Program-made: the position numbers and the translations under genes | The notes under the pieces: model-generated | What the model saw: only the letters and a program-made list of their open reading frames with translations | Told to the model about the DNA's origin: nothing | The model's database searches: none | Shown here: positions 8,427 through 19,309 of the stretch, in pieces | Layout of the letters: the number at the start of each line of letters is the position of its first letter | How positions within the stretch are numbered: the stretch's first letter is position 1 | DNA from: Coprobacter tertius | GTDB taxonomy: Bacteria > Bacteroidota > Bacteroidia > Bacteroidales > Coprobacteraceae | Direction of reading: 5' to 3' | DNA: 64,000 nucleotides | Assembly: GCF_024330105.1 (NCBI RefSeq) | Contig: NZ_JANDHW010000013.1 | Location: 18,029 to 82,028 of the forward strand

Positions 8427-9776
8427 TTAATTCATTTCGTTCATCAGTTGATCGAGACCGTTACGAATGATTTTCTGTATTTCAAGTTTAGAAGTATCCA
8501 CAAATTCACACAGAGCAAAATCTTCAGGTGCGACTTCATATATTCCCAGATTTTCCATTTTTTCAACATCAAATGCCAAAGTCGATTTTATCAGAAACTC
8601 AGGTAAAATATCCATCGGGAATACCTTGTCGTACTCACCCGACATAATAATCGCTCTTTCACCGCCATGTAAACGGGCATCTATCGTATATTCCTTTTTA
8701 CGTCCCAGCAACCAGGTCGGATAACTGTGATTCACACTGTATTTTCCGAGGCCGACCGTTGCCCAGCCTAAAAACTCGTTACAGTCGTCCCCTTCGGGAA
8801 TAACCGTAATCTGACTATGCGGAGCCCTCAAATAATCATCGGGACTAACTTTTGTACCTGTAAGTACATTACCGCTAATATAGCGCTGATGATAATCGGC
8901 CTTTTTTACCCTTCCCTTAGTAATAGAATCGATTCGCGCGCCCAAACAGGTTTCGACGTAACAAGGTTTTGTTATTTCAGAACCGGTCACAGCGATCATA
9001 CGAGAGAAATCGACTTTTCCGGTATTTATAAGACGACCGATAAAAAGGACATCGAAAGCACTCATAGTCCAAACTACCTCACCTTTGTTCACCGGCGAAA
9101 TGTGCTGAATTTGTACACCTACATTTCCGGCAGGATGCGGGCCATCGAAAGCGACAATTTCCACCCCCTTTACCGCTACAGGATCCGAAGCTTTTACTCC
9201 CAAATATACTTTACCCTCAGTAAGTTTGCTCAAGGCATCGAGACCGCTTTGAAAGTTCTCCAACTCATTTTTCACCACAAAGGCAAAATCGGGAGCTAAC
9301 GGAGCGGAATCCCAAGCCGTAACAAAAATATCGCGAGGAGTTTTTCCGGGATCGGCAATAACATCATAAGGGCGTTGTTTTATAAACGGAAACAACCCGG
9401 CATTCAATAATAGTTCGGAAAGTTGTTCCGGCGTAACTACAGAAAGATCTGTTTTACCGAAATCGACACCCGCCTGTTTTCCATCAGCTTTCACCGTTAT
9501 GTCAAGAACCTTACGTCTTTCCCCTCTATTTACGGCAATAACCTCGCCACTTACCGGAGAGACAAATTTAATTTCGGGACGATTTTTATCATACATAAGC
9601 GGTGTTCCGGCTTCTACATGATCCCCGGGCTTAACGGTCACTTTAGGCACGACACCATGAAAGTCGTCGGGAATGAGAGCGAAATATTCGCTTGCGGGGA
9701 CTTTCTCCACCACATATTCGGGCTTACCTTTCAGATTTATGTCCAACCCTTTTTTTAATTTCACCACATTTGCCAT
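8427..9776 (-). CDS. nqrA: Na+-translocating NADH:quinone reductase subunit A
   Basis: NqrA is the cytoplasmic-side subunit and first gene of the operon. The start used here is the internal ATG at 9776 (protein begins MANVVKLKKGLDINLKGKP), giving 449 residues, the usual length. The frame stays open to an ATG at 9848, but the best -7 promoter match lies at 9808-9815, downstream of that upstream codon, so the longer form is unlikely. The N-terminal part resembles a biotinyl-lipoyl-like fold (VTVKPGDHVEAGTPLMYDKN), and the middle has the Rossmann-like NqrA core. The role is assembly and quinone-side function of the Na+ pump. Confidence 0.96.
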   Translation of the reverse strand: MANVVKLKKGLDINLKGKPEYVVEKVPASEYFALIPDDFHGVVPKVTVKPGDHVEAGTPLMYDKNRPEIKFVSPVSGEVIAVNRGERRKVLDITVKADGKQAGVDFGKTDLSVVTPEQLSELLLNAGLFPFIKQRPYDVIADPGKTPRDIFVTAWDSAPLAPDFAFVVKNELENFQSGLDALSKLTEGKVYLGVKASDPVAVKGVEIVAFDGPHPAGNVGVQIQHISPVNKGEVVWTMSAFDVLFIGRLINTGKVDFSRMIAVTGSEITKPCYVETCLGARIDSITKGRVKKADYHQRYISGNVLTGTKVSPDDYLRAPHSQITVIPEGDDCNEFLGWATVGLGKYSVNHSYPTWLLGRKKEYTIDARLHGGERAIIMSGEYDKVFPMDILPEFLIKSTLAFDVEKMENLGIYEVAPEDFALCEFVDTSKLEIQKIIRNGLDQLMNEMN

Positions 9777-9807
9777 GTTATTTAATAGATTTTTTAGGAT
9801 TCGGGTG

Positions 9808-9836
9808 CAAAGATAGTATTTTTTATCTCTTCTAAA
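9808..9836 (-). promoter_or_regulatory. Putative promoter of the nqr operon
   Basis: On the minus strand TATCTTTG (9808-9815) matches the Bacteroidota -7 element. A TTTA, a weak -33 match, lies at 9833-9836 with a 17-base spacer. The predicted leader before the nqrA ATG at 9776 is about 25-30 bases. Confidence 0.5.
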
Positions 9837-10044
9837 TACATCACACAAGGTAAATGAAGAATTTTTTCTTTAATTAGCTTCTTAATAGTCAATTATAAAG
9901 AGTCGAAAACTGAAGCAAATTATTACCATTAAACATTTTTAAACAATCAAAACGATCGGGCATCCCAAAACGACCTCCCTTATCTGTTAAGAAAGTCCTA
10001 TTTCGAACTTATTCGATAAAATTCTTTCCTATACTGTTTAAAAA

Positions 10045-10941
10045 TTACAATTTCGCAGATAAAAACTGCTCGCATAAAGCATAAGTAATACCATCGACAA
10101 TACCAATTGTAGGTACCCAAATACCTCCTGTTTTCATATGATTCGCAATTTGCAGGAATAATTCGGCTGCCGGAACGATAACATCGGCTCGGTCGGGTTT
10201 AAGATCGAACTTCTCCATACGTTCTTTTACCGAAAGAGGCGACAACCTGTCGAGAACTTCTCGTAAAGCTGCGGTAGTAAGTAAATTCCCCTTAGGCGTC
10301 CCCGAAAGTTTAAATATCTTATTAATATTTCCTCCCGATCCGATAATCGAAATATCGGGATACATCTGCCCGAGTAATCGAAGGTCATCATAAAGACGCA
10401 ACAACTCTTCTTTATCAACTTTATTATTAAGAATACGTACCGTACCTATATTATACGAATGGGAATTCCGCAATCTCCTGTCGCTGATCAGGCTTACTTC
10501 GGTACTTCCGCCGCCTACATCCACATAAATATAGTTGCCGGGACGATCCAACACATCGACAATATGGCTGTCATACACGATACGAGCTTCTTCAAGGCCA
10601 GTAACAATCTCGATTTCCACTCCGGTTTTTTCGGTAATGTATTTCGCTACCTCCGGCCCATTTGCGGCATCACGCATCGCAGATGTAGCACATGCCCTGT
10701 ATGAAATAACATTATATACTTGCATAAGTTGCCTGAAGGCTTTAACCAGCCTCAACAATTTTCCCGTTTTATCATTCGATATACGTCCGAGAGTAAAAGT
10801 ATCTTGTCCGAGCCGTAAAGGTACACGTACCAGAAATACTTTGGTGAGAGAATCTATTGTTTCTCCCTCATTTATACCTTTTATCATAAGGCGCACGGCA
10901 TTGGATCCGATATCGATCGCCGCAAAATTGAATTTACTCAT
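10045..10941 (-). CDS. Ppx/GppA-family exopolyphosphatase or pppGpp phosphatase
   Basis: The product belongs to the ASKHA-fold Ppx/GppA phosphatases. IDIGSNAVRL near the N-terminus is the first phosphate loop, DVGGGSTEVSL near residue 145 the second, and IGSGGNINKI a third conserved segment. About 298 residues is the size of the short, catalytic-domain-only form lacking the C-terminal HD-like domain. I chose the ATG at 10941 (MSKFNFAAIDIG); an upstream ATG at 10959 would place the start beyond the predicted transcription start set by the TATCTTAG at 10964-10971. It hydrolyses terminal phosphates of polyphosphate and/or pppGpp; sequence alone does not separate the two. Confidence 0.88.
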   Translation of the reverse strand: MSKFNFAAIDIGSNAVRLMIKGINEGETIDSLTKVFLVRVPLRLGQDTFTLGRISNDKTGKLLRLVKAFRQLMQVYNVISYRACATSAMRDAANGPEVAKYITEKTGVEIEIVTGLEEARIVYDSHIVDVLDRPGNYIYVDVGGGSTEVSLISDRRLRNSHSYNIGTVRILNNKVDKEELLRLYDDLRLLGQMYPDISIIGSGGNINKIFKLSGTPKGNLLTTAALREVLDRLSPLSVKERMEKFDLKPDRADVIVPAAELFLQIANHMKTGGIWVPTIGIVDGITYALCEQFLSAKL

Positions 10942-11032
10942 GCATAGCAAAATTTTCAAGTTGCTAAGATAAAGAGAAAACGGTAATTTTTTGTCGCCTT
11001 TCTTTCATTTTTAACAACAATGTAATATCCTT

Positions 11033-14000
11033 TTACCGCATCAGATCGATGCGGATAGAAACTCCGAAACTACTATCCGAAGTGGGATAAGAAGTAGAAG
11101 ATACCAACGGTGTATTTATCTGTTTATCGTAAAAAGCCCGTAAAGTAATCAACTTACTCAATGCATAATCGGCTGAAAATTTAAGTACTAAACTTTGCGT
11201 ACCGCTGGTTGCCTGAGTAAAGTTCTGCTCGATACGACGTATCAATGCCTGATTTTTACGGAATGAAAATTCTCCGCGCAACGTAAGGTCGTTGCTGAAT
11301 GTCTGGTCTTTATCATTTTTCATTTTCAAAAAGGCATTAAAATTCGTGATCTTATATCCGGCTCTTATCGATATATCCCGGGTCATCGATTCTACAATCT
11401 GGCCGGCGGCAGAATTTAAGCTCAATGTACGCGAATCTTTGTATTCGGCACCAAGCGTCACATTATTCTTCATGGTTACATCAACGCCCAATAACGGTGC
11501 GAAACTTTCTACAATACTCACAGACGAGATATCGAAAGGAGAAGACGGAATGGGATTACCCGAAAGTTCGTCTTTTACAAAACCCATTTCTTCGTTCAGC
11601 CCGACCCAATTCAAATATGAGGTATAAGAACCTACCGTATAAGTACAACGATAAGCATGGCTCAATGTAATAGCCTTGAAATATTTACTCATAGATTTCA
11701 TCTTGCCAAGCCCGTCGTATGTAATACGCCAGTTAGGAAGTAAACTGCGTAAAGAGGGAAATGCCGTAAGACCTACCTTTTTGGCATCACGACCCGAATA
11801 TGCAGCTATAAACGCAGGAATCATCACGTCGGGAGAATTTTTATTTACTCCGCCGTTCTGATCCGGATTATATACATTGCCTCCCAAATTAGTTTCTCCA
11901 GCGATAAATCCGGCTTTCGGATAACGAGACCCGGCATAGCGATTTTCGAGCCGGGCCGCTATAATTTCACGATTACGAAGAAATTGATCGAATGCTTTCG
12001 ACTGATAACCGTTAGACGCCTTTGCTCCTCTAAGTGATGTACGTATAGCGACATGCGTCATTGTAAAGTTACCACCTCTTATTACCGGCATACCGTCGTA
12101 CATAAACTGTATCTGGTTATTTTTATTAGAAGTACGGTTGGCATTTAATGTTATTTTCAAGCCTTTAATCGGTTCGAGCGTAGCATCGATTTGCAACTCG
12201 TCGGTACGATTTATAATAGCGGGACTTACCAGCGAATCGTTCTGAATGAGCCATCCTTTTTCTGAAATTTTACGAATATAGTTCTCATCGGTTATACCGA
12301 ATGCGAAATCGAGACCGGGAGCCAATGCGCTATAAGAATTGGATTGCCCGAAAATATCACCCACATTCGGCCTGAAAGAAGGTACATTCATAGCATTGGC
12401 CCTACGATAACGCACCGATACGTTACGGGTCATCATCACAAACCGGGATGAATATTCGGCAGCCTTATACCAAAAACTTTCATCGATACGTTTTCCCGGA
12501 ATGACCGAAACGGTAACCTGAGATCCGGCACTATCCTTATTCAATACCATAATACTATTAGCATCGATCACCTTATAACGTATTGGATACAATTTACCGT
12601 CCCGTGTTTTAGCCGAAACTTTCAATCGTTTATTATCGAGGTTATGACGCAGTGTAACCGTCGTATCGGACTTCAGAGTAATTCTCCTGTTAAATGATTT
12701 TGGCCGGGGTTTCGCAGGCGATGGCCGTCTGCTCCCACTAAACTTTTTATTTACATTTTTAAGAAATGTAGATTTATTATACAGCGATTCGAGATTCATG
12801 CGTCCATCGAAACTCAACTCCCCGCGATTAGCGATATTATTACCGAGTTCGGTCTCGGCATCAACATATACACCCCGGTCCCAAGTATAATTAGAATTGA
12901 ATTTCGCACCGAGGTTCATCCAATCGAGAACCGGAATTTTATTTAACGGTAAATCAAAAGAAGCGGTAAAATTCTGGTTATAATTCCAGGGACGACCTAA
13001 ATGCAAAATACTCTGCATAACCGTATCCTTCCAAGCCCGGTATTCATCCGGAAAAAGTTTTTTATTCACCACACCAGCCGGCTCATCGATACGGGCATTC
13101 GTCATGGTCGATAAACTTAAATTAAGTGACTTAGTCAGATTCCATTGCAACGAAAATTGCCGATCCCACAAGAAATTTTTATTTACTGATATAGGCATAT
13201 CCAGGAAACCTTCATCGATACTCCGCAGCTGTTGTTCGTAATAATAACGCGAAATATTAGTCGTAAAAGAAATATTGGTCGGCAAATAATTTAATCCGAA
13301 ATCTTTAAAAAGCTTTAGATGCTTCGAATTGCTTTTAATAAAAGCAAACGGTGTAAACGGTTTTACATAAGGAGTATAGGTATAACTAAAATTACCTCTG
13401 CGATCATACGTATTTTCAAATAATGTCGTCGGATTTTTTTTGCTCTGCTTATTCGAAGAATAGCTAAGCGAAAAATTAGCCGGATCGTAAGGCATAGGAT
13501 TTTTACTCTGAATATCTACTTTAAATCCCGAAATACTAAAACTTTCTACTTTCGATCGATCTGTCGAGAATTCACTAATAGAATCCTTTTCGCTTTTGGA
13601 TTGAGCATTATCCAAAGCATCTTTCAGCAAAATATCCTGATCGAGAGGATTATATTTCGGCGTCGTACGCTCCTCGGAAACCGAATAGAATAAGGGAGCC
13701 TTTATCTTAGCCTTTTCCGGCAAAAAACGGCCGACATCAACCATTGTCGCTACATTATACTGATAATAATTATCTAACCGACGCTCACTCAAACTTTGGT
13801 CGAGACCACCGAAACCCACTGTCTCAACATGACCGCCGACATTTACGGTAGCCAAATCGGAAATACTCAAATTCATATTCGCACGAGCAGCCCAACCTCC
13901 ATCTTCATTAAAACCCGACATACGCAACTCATTAACCCAAACGACAATATCCTTTTCGGTTGCTGCATTGTTGCGTACTCCTATTAAAATAGTCGATATA

Positions 14001-17000
14001 TCGGATAAACTGGGATTTCCCATAATCGTAACCTTATTTTTAGGTTTATCGGGATCATACTCGGAATATGGTTTCAAATTACTAACCGACGACATGCCTT
14101 TCCGTTTAGCCGCATTCCGTTTCAATTTAAGATCGGTCAGCAGTGTCAAAGGGAAGTCGAACATATTTTGTGAAGGCCATACGGTATTCTGATCCTGAGC
14201 ATTATAAGTATTATAATAACCTTCAGGAGTAAGATCAAGCGGGATTTCATATTCATAATAATTATTACGTTGATCGGATCCGATGCGTAAAAATACCGAC
14301 ATCTCGCCGTTCTTTAAACTCGTTTTATCATCGATGAGTTTTTCGGCATGAGTAAACATCTGCAAACGCTTATAATTACGCATATCAATACCCGTATTTT
14401 TATAAACAGCCCGGGCGGCTTTAGAAGGGAGACTGGTAATTTTTAACGACATCGCCTGCTCGTTGAGTTGAGTGATTTGTGACTGTCCCGGATCGATGAC
14501 ACGAGTTATGCCCGGAGGCAAGACATAGTTTACAGGAGTTTGACCGGCATTTTCCTCTATATTTACAACCGATACCTCCAAGTCCCCTTCGGCCGGAAGA
14601 TTGGTATTTCCACCATTGTCATTTTTTAGACTCAGAGTATAAGAACGCCATTCTCCACGTACTAGCTCCATAGTCGCAAAACGCAAATGTGTAGGTTTTT
14701 TGAAACCGGTCATAAACATTCGGGCAAAACGAATCGTACGAAAATCTTGTATAGAACCGAATTTTTCACGGGGCTCGTGTGTTTTGTCATCCGAATCGTC
14801 TTTCAAAGGTATTTTAAACTGATACCAGGTAACTTCTTCATTTTTGCCGTTTCTCAAATGTACGGTTGTGGTACGCTTATCGGTAATATAATTATATCCC
14901 ACCTTTAAGTCTTCGGGGCGTATTCTTACTTTATATTGGTAATATCGTTCATATTCGTTCAATGTATTGTCCTGATTGATATCTTCCACATCAGGTACAC
15001 TTTTAGACGACTGATAATATTTATCAGCGGCATCATCGGGCGATGTCGAGTTTCCTTCGAGACCGTTATAATGTTTGTAACGTTCGAGAATATTCATTTG
15101 CGCATTGTCATAATCCACTCCCCTGAAAAAATGATAGTTATCACCCGCAGGATCGTTAATTGGAGAGAACTGGTCTTGCTCCATTCTTGAGATTGTTTCC
15201 TGAGAAAGTTTCGGTCGTAATTGCTTCAAAAAATTAGCATACGAATAATACGAGAATTCTTCATCGTTAGATAAACCATCGAGCCCAACATCCTGCTTTT
15301 CCCGGGCTCCCTTGCTATTATCAAAAGCATATACCATCGATTGACGTTTAGAAACACGTCCCCATACTGTCGATGACAACTGCGTCGTATCCCCATCTAT
15401 CGGCAATCCGTTTTCAAACGACTTCATACCGTCTTTAAGAATATCTTCCGAAATTTCCCCGAAGTTAAAATATAAATATCCTCCCTCATTATAATCCTGA
15501 TCATTGTACAAAAACGGATCGAGCATCCAAAATTGGAGATACTCGATATTCGCGGCTTCAAAATCGGGCGTATCCATTTTACGCATGATTCCCCCCCATC
15601 GGTTTTCCGGATCGAGGAAATTTCCATCGGGTCCCACCTGATTCACATCCATATTGTAGGGTCCTCTCTCTTGCGGATAATACGAAAGATTAAGTACTTG
15701 CAACGTATTACTTTCGCCATAACCTAACTCTTTGTTAGGAAAAATTTCACTAACGTCGACTTCTCGGATATAATGATTAGAAAGCTGATCGAGATCATTT
15801 TTAATATGCGCCGGTACCAAAGATGAGTTTCTTTGAGTAAACAAACGATCGATATAATACCATGATATAAGAGACCGGTTTTTACCGTATTCGTAATTAT
15901 TAGACAATTTAGATTCCGGGAACATCGAAGGGGTAGATGCAATCACCCAAGAATAAGGAGTACGTATATCGAGTCCAAGCTGAGAAGCTTCGAAATCATC
16001 GATATAAGATTGCGCTTTATTTTTAGCTTTACCGGGAATAAGTTGTGCGAATTCGGCATTTATCGCCAGGCGCGAAGGCGCCGTAGCATTTACCGTGGGT
16101 ATTTTATTAACCAATGAAGTAAGCCACTGAAATTCGGTTGTATAAGAGGTATTCAGTCCCCACAAAGTATTATTAAGTACTTCGTTCCCCAAATTTACTT
16201 TTTCGGTTAACGATTTTTCTCCCAGATGCATTATCGTCCCTCCTAATGTAAAATTCTTCGAGAATTTATAACTAAGGTCGAGTCCTACCATTGTTTTACG
16301 CTGCATATTCATAAAAGTCTGGCTTTCGAGAGAAACGCTGATCGGCGTACCGGAATCGATATAACTCTGATTCAGGATAGTGACCACTCCCATCGAATAA
16401 TCGACCGAATAATCTACATTTTCGGTAAGTGTCATACCGCCGGCCGTTACCCTAACCGATCCACGAGGAACATTCATGGCATTTAAACGTATCTCGGCAC
16501 CCGACGAAGAACGAAATTCACCTTTCATGACAAATTTGTTCTTATCGGCAAACTGCCGGGCTGCCGTGAGCGTAGAATCATATAATTCCTGATATATATA
16601 TTTATCGACATCGGGATAATTCCCTATTTTTTTCTTCAGGTGAGAACCGAACGGTTCTACAACCGGGAAAATCACGCGCCCCATAGAAGGAATAATCGTA
16701 TACCCGTCGACAAAGTCGAAAAAACCGTTAGGATTAACTTCATTATTATTATCGAGGCGGTCGAGATTCATCACTTTCAGCAATGTCTGGTTCTTGATAT
16801 CTCCCACCGGCAAATAAGTAAGACTCACCCCGGCTGTATCGCTTTTATAATATATGTCGAGACGGAATTTTTCTTTCTGTATCTGCATCGCATTTAACGA
16901 ATACACATTTTTCATCATCAACTTCCAGATCGGCAAATTAGTCGTTATCGTCGTACCCTTGAGCATCTTCAAGAAAAGACATTCGTCGGTATTGGTGATA

Positions 17001-18502
17001 TTCCCCGAAAACTCTCCCACTTGATAATGCTGGCCGTTTTTCGTGTATTCAAATGCGACGGCCAGTACCTCATCCGAGTTAAGTCTGCTTTTCAACGATA
17101 TATAACCTAACTGCGAATTCAGCACATATTCCGAACTTTCGAGTTTTCTGGCGTTTTCAATCTTTACATAATCCTGGCCTCCTACTACTTGCGGAGGAAG
17201 ATTTTCTTCAAGAGCCTGAGTGACGAGATTTATGTTACGCGCCCCCTCGATACTCTTTATGACGGAATATAAACGATTCGAGTTATTAGAAGGGATTTTG
17301 GATCCTCCATTACCCCATCCCGGATAAGCCAGTTTGTCAGATTCGGCTAAGTCCATAAAAGCAACGATATTACGTGACTGGTCGAAATTACTTTGCTTAT
17401 TCGTAACCCATACTTCTATACGGTTAATCGTTATTCCAGAAGAAATGTATGGTAATTTAGAAATAAAATTATCGTAATTATCCCTGAAATACTGGGCCAG
17501 AAAAAAATGGCGGTTTTCATCATACTGATCGGCGCTAAACTCAAAATCGGTCATCTGTCCGCCCCCACTCGAATTTACCGTCTTCGATTCCGATTCCTGC
17601 TGGGATACCAAAGCCGTTGCCGTAAGTTTACCGAATTGCAAAGTGGCTTTTACTCCGAATAACGCAGCACTTCCCCTGATCAAAGACGACCCGGTAGTCA
17701 TACTCACGTTACCGGCCTCTATATTCTTAATAATTTCGTCTTCCTTTCCCTCGTATTGTAACTTTAGTTTTTGCTGATCGAAATCGAAAGTAGCATCCGT
17801 ATTATAATTCATCCCGAAGTTTAACTTATCTCCTACCTTCGCCGTCACATTGGCTTGTATCTTTTCGTCGAAGTCGAAATATGTTTTTTTACGAGCACGT
17901 ATCGCCAGAGCCGGATTATCGATCTTATTGGTCTTTATGCTCATCGTAATTTCAGCAGATCCCTGAGTTTTTATCTGAACACCTCCCGGGCCGAAAACTT
18001 TATCCAAAGGCCCGATATTAAATTTCATATCGAGAAAATTAAATCCCTCTTTTCTCTTCGCGAAACTTTCGGCATTTTTCTGCTGATAATATGCTTGCAT
18101 CGATTTCTGCAACGAATAATCCTTATACTCATCTGCCGAAAGCATAAAGGGGGTCATAATATCGTAATCACCCACCTTACTATGTATCACATAACTATTC
18201 GTTTGTGGATCGTATTCCACCACAGTCTGCACATTCTCAGGAGTTTTAAGATCGGCAGGAGACTTTTTAAGCAAATCATCATACGTTTCGGGAGAAGTTT
18301 TCGTCACAGGAAAACGCGACTTGACCGTCTTTACAGAATCGGAATCAGAATCGGCAATTATTTGTCGGGCGACTTGCTCTGCCATATATTCTGAAAAATC
18401 AGAGACAGAGAAAGTACGTTCATAAGCAGCAAAAGCGGAGTAAAATCCTACCCCGCCGATAAAGAGAAAAATATATATCAGTACGTTTAACCTCTTACTC
18501 AT
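11033..18502 (-). CDS. sprA: SprA/Sov, outer-membrane translocon of the type IX secretion system
   Basis: This uninterrupted 2489-residue protein matches the length of SprA of Flavobacterium johnsoniae and Sov of Porphyromonas gingivalis (each about 2400-2500). It begins with an export signal (LNVLIYIFLFIGGVGFYSAFA). Signatures along its length include FNIGPLDKVFGPGGVQIKTQG near residue 160, KTYFDFDEKIQANVTAKVGD near 208, a PRGSVRVTAGGMTLTENVDY segment near 680 and a C-terminal region full of alternating beta-strand motifs that ends ISIRIDLMR. In the known structure this family forms a single 36-strand barrel through which folded cargo leaves the periplasm. The gene follows ruvA with 35 bases between them, suggesting co-transcription. 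The plug protein and a candidate cargo are elsewhere in this window. No frameshift or truncation is visible. Confidence 0.97.
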   Translation of the reverse strand: MSKRLNVLIYIFLFIGGVGFYSAFAAYERTFSVSDFSEYMAEQVARQIIADSDSDSVKTVKSRFPVTKTSPETYDDLLKKSPADLKTPENVQTVVEYDPQTNSYVIHSKVGDYDIMTPFMLSADEYKDYSLQKSMQAYYQQKNAESFAKRKEGFNFLDMKFNIGPLDKVFGPGGVQIKTQGSAEITMSIKTNKIDNPALAIRARKKTYFDFDEKIQANVTAKVGDKLNFGMNYNTDATFDFDQQKLKLQYEGKEDEIIKNIEAGNVSMTTGSSLIRGSAALFGVKATLQFGKLTATALVSQQESESKTVNSSGGGQMTDFEFSADQYDENRHFFLAQYFRDNYDNFISKLPYISSGITINRIEVWVTNKQSNFDQSRNIVAFMDLAESDKLAYPGWGNGGSKIPSNNSNRLYSVIKSIEGARNINLVTQALEENLPPQVVGGQDYVKIENARKLESSEYVLNSQLGYISLKSRLNSDEVLAVAFEYTKNGQHYQVGEFSGNITNTDECLFLKMLKGTTITTNLPIWKLMMKNVYSLNAMQIQKEKFRLDIYYKSDTAGVSLTYLPVGDIKNQTLLKVMNLDRLDNNNEVNPNGFFDFVDGYTIIPSMGRVIFPVVEPFGSHLKKKIGNYPDVDKYIYQELYDSTLTAARQFADKNKFVMKGEFRSSSGAEIRLNAMNVPRGSVRVTAGGMTLTENVDYSVDYSMGVVTILNQSYIDSGTPISVSLESQTFMNMQRKTMVGLDLSYKFSKNFTLGGTIMHLGEKSLTEKVNLGNEVLNNTLWGLNTSYTTEFQWLTSLVNKIPTVNATAPSRLAINAEFAQLIPGKAKNKAQSYIDDFEASQLGLDIRTPYSWVIASTPSMFPESKLSNNYEYGKNRSLISWYYIDRLFTQRNSSLVPAHIKNDLDQLSNHYIREVDVSEIFPNKELGYGESNTLQVLNLSYYPQERGPYNMDVNQVGPDGNFLDPENRWGGIMRKMDTPDFEAANIEYLQFWMLDPFLYNDQDYNEGGYLYFNFGEISEDILKDGMKSFENGLPIDGDTTQLSSTVWGRVSKRQSMVYAFDNSKGAREKQDVGLDGLSNDEEFSYYSYANFLKQLRPKLSQETISRMEQDQFSPINDPAGDNYHFFRGVDYDNAQMNILERYKHYNGLEGNSTSPDDAADKYYQSSKSVPDVEDINQDNTLNEYERYYQYKVRIRPEDLKVGYNYITDKRTTTVHLRNGKNEEVTWYQFKIPLKDDSDDKTHEPREKFGSIQDFRTIRFARMFMTGFKKPTHLRFATMELVRGEWRSYTLSLKNDNGGNTNLPAEGDLEVSVVNIEENAGQTPVNYVLPPGITRVIDPGQSQITQLNEQAMSLKITSLPSKAARAVYKNTGIDMRNYKRLQMFTHAEKLIDDKTSLKNGEMSVFLRIGSDQRNNYYEYEIPLDLTPEGYYNTYNAQDQNTVWPSQNMFDFPLTLLTDLKLKRNAAKRKGMSSVSNLKPYSEYDPDKPKNKVTIMGNPSLSDISTILIGVRNNAATEKDIVVWVNELRMSGFNEDGGWAARANMNLSISDLATVNVGGHVETVGFGGLDQSLSERRLDNYYQYNVATMVDVGRFLPEKAKIKAPLFYSVSEERTTPKYNPLDQDILLKDALDNAQSKSEKDSISEFSTDRSKVESFSISGFKVDIQSKNPMPYDPANFSLSYSSNKQSKKNPTTLFENTYDRRGNFSYTYTPYVKPFTPFAFIKSNSKHLKLFKDFGLNYLPTNISFTTNISRYYYEQQLRSIDEGFLDMPISVNKNFLWDRQFSLQWNLTKSLNLSLSTMTNARIDEPAGVVNKKLFPDEYRAWKDTVMQSILHLGRPWNYNQNFTASFDLPLNKIPVLDWMNLGAKFNSNYTWDRGVYVDAETELGNNIANRGELSFDGRMNLESLYNKSTFLKNVNKKFSGSRRPSPAKPRPKSFNRRITLKSDTTVTLRHNLDNKRLKVSAKTRDGKLYPIRYKVIDANSIMVLNKDSAGSQVTVSVIPGKRIDESFWYKAAEYSSRFVMMTRNVSVRYRRANAMNVPSFRPNVGDIFGQSNSYSALAPGLDFAFGITDENYIRKISEKGWLIQNDSLVSPAIINRTDELQIDATLEPIKGLKITLNANRTSNKNNQIQFMYDGMPVIRGGNFTMTHVAIRTSLRGAKASNGYQSKAFDQFLRNREIIAARLENRYAGSRYPKAGFIAGETNLGGNVYNPDQNGGVNKNSPDVMIPAFIAAYSGRDAKKVGLTAFPSLRSLLPNWRITYDGLGKMKSMSKYFKAITLSHAYRCTYTVGSYTSYLNWVGLNEEMGFVKDELSGNPIPSSPFDISSVSIVESFAPLLGVDVTMKNNVTLGAEYKDSRTLSLNSAAGQIVESMTRDISIRAGYKITNFNAFLKMKNDKDQTFSNDLTLRGEFSFRKNQALIRRIEQNFTQATSGTQSLVLKFSADYALSKLITLRAFYDKQINTPLVSSTSYPTSDSSFGVSIRIDLMR

Positions 18503-18537
18503 TGTTTTGCATAGCCCCCATTGTCAGGCGGCCTGCA

Positions 18538-19119
18538 TTACATCATTTTCAGAGCCGCCTTAATCACCTCTTCGACTCTCATTCGGGGTGATTCTTTCAA
18601 TAACTTTTGTACTGCCTTCAACGATTGTGATTGAGCAAAACCCAACATAACCAATGCGGCCACTGCTTCTTCTTGAATCTCGTTAGTTTGGGAAGTACCT
18701 ATATTTAACGTAGCACTACCGGGTTTTATTTTATCTTTGAGGTCAACAATTATTCTTTGAGCTGTTTTTGCCCCTATTCCTTTCACCCCTTTCAACAGAT
18801 TCACATTCTCTGACGCGATAACCTGTTCCAATTCTACAGGAGATAATGAAGAGAGAATCATACGAGCCGTATTAGGTCCCACACCGGAAACAGAAATCAG
18901 AAGCAAAAATAACTCACGTTCTTTTCGATCGAGAAAACCATAAAGAATCCACGCATCTTCCCGTATCGCCTCATATATATAAAGTCGTACGATTTCTTTA
19001 GTCGATAGAGCCGAGTATGTATTCAGTGTAATGTTAGCCAAATAACCGATTCCATTACAATCGATTACGACCGATGCAGGTGTAAGATCGGTTATTTTAC
19101 CGGTAAGATATTCTATCAT
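18538..19119 (-). CDS. ruvA: Holliday junction branch migration protein RuvA
   Basis: RuvA binds four-way DNA junctions and recruits the RuvB motor. The protein starting at the ATG at 19119 ([20 protein letters not shown]) has 193 residues with the OB-fold N-terminal domain, two helix-hairpin-helix motifs ([13 protein letters not shown] and [13 protein letters not shown]) and the C-terminal RuvB-contact domain ([21 protein letters not shown]). An upstream in-frame ATG at 19140 lies inside the predicted -7 element (19138-19145) and is rejected. It is the promoter-proximal gene of a probable ruvA-sprA transcript. Confidence 0.96.
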   Translation of the reverse strand: MIEYLTGKITDLTPASVVIDCNGIGYLANITLNTYSALSTKEIVRLYIYEAIREDAWILYGFLDRKERELFLLLISVSGVGPNTARMILSSLSPVELEQVIASENVNLLKGVKGIGAKTAQRIIVDLKDKIKPGSATLNIGTSQTNEIQEEAVAALVMLGFAQSQSLKAVQKLLKESPRMRVEEVIKAALKMM

Positions 19120-19137
19120 TTTATTGTTTTTTCTTAT

Positions 19138-19145
19138 CAAAGATA
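19138..19145 (-). promoter_or_regulatory. Putative -7 promoter element for ruvA-sprA
   Basis: TATCTTTG on the minus strand matches the Bacteroidota -7 consensus; the ruvA ATG follows about 20 bases downstream. No clear -33 TTTG is seen. The element lies within a small palindrome (ttatcaaagataa). Confidence 0.45.
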
Positions 19146-19309
19146 AGAATTAAAATTGAGACTTAGTGCAGAATGCAGTGATAAGGCCGATGAACAGCTT
19201 AATGAAAACAAACATGATCTATTTGATACAAGAACTATTCCATTTTTTTAATATTCGCAAACCCAACGATATATTTTAGTAATTTAATGTATATAGTTTG
19301 GTTAATTAA

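Noticed and set aside
9777..9848. Longer nqrA starting at 9848
   Set aside because: The extra 24 residues are not NqrA-like and the -7 promoter match lies downstream of that ATG.
9849..10044. Possible small gene or RNA between nqrA and the Ppx/GppA gene
   Set aside because: No frame, hairpin with T-run or tRNA-like structure stood out; only AT-rich spacer.
11033..18502. Possibility that the giant gene is a fusion or contains a frameshift
   Set aside because: The frame is continuous for 2489 codons and family signatures occur from start to end at the length expected for SprA/Sov.
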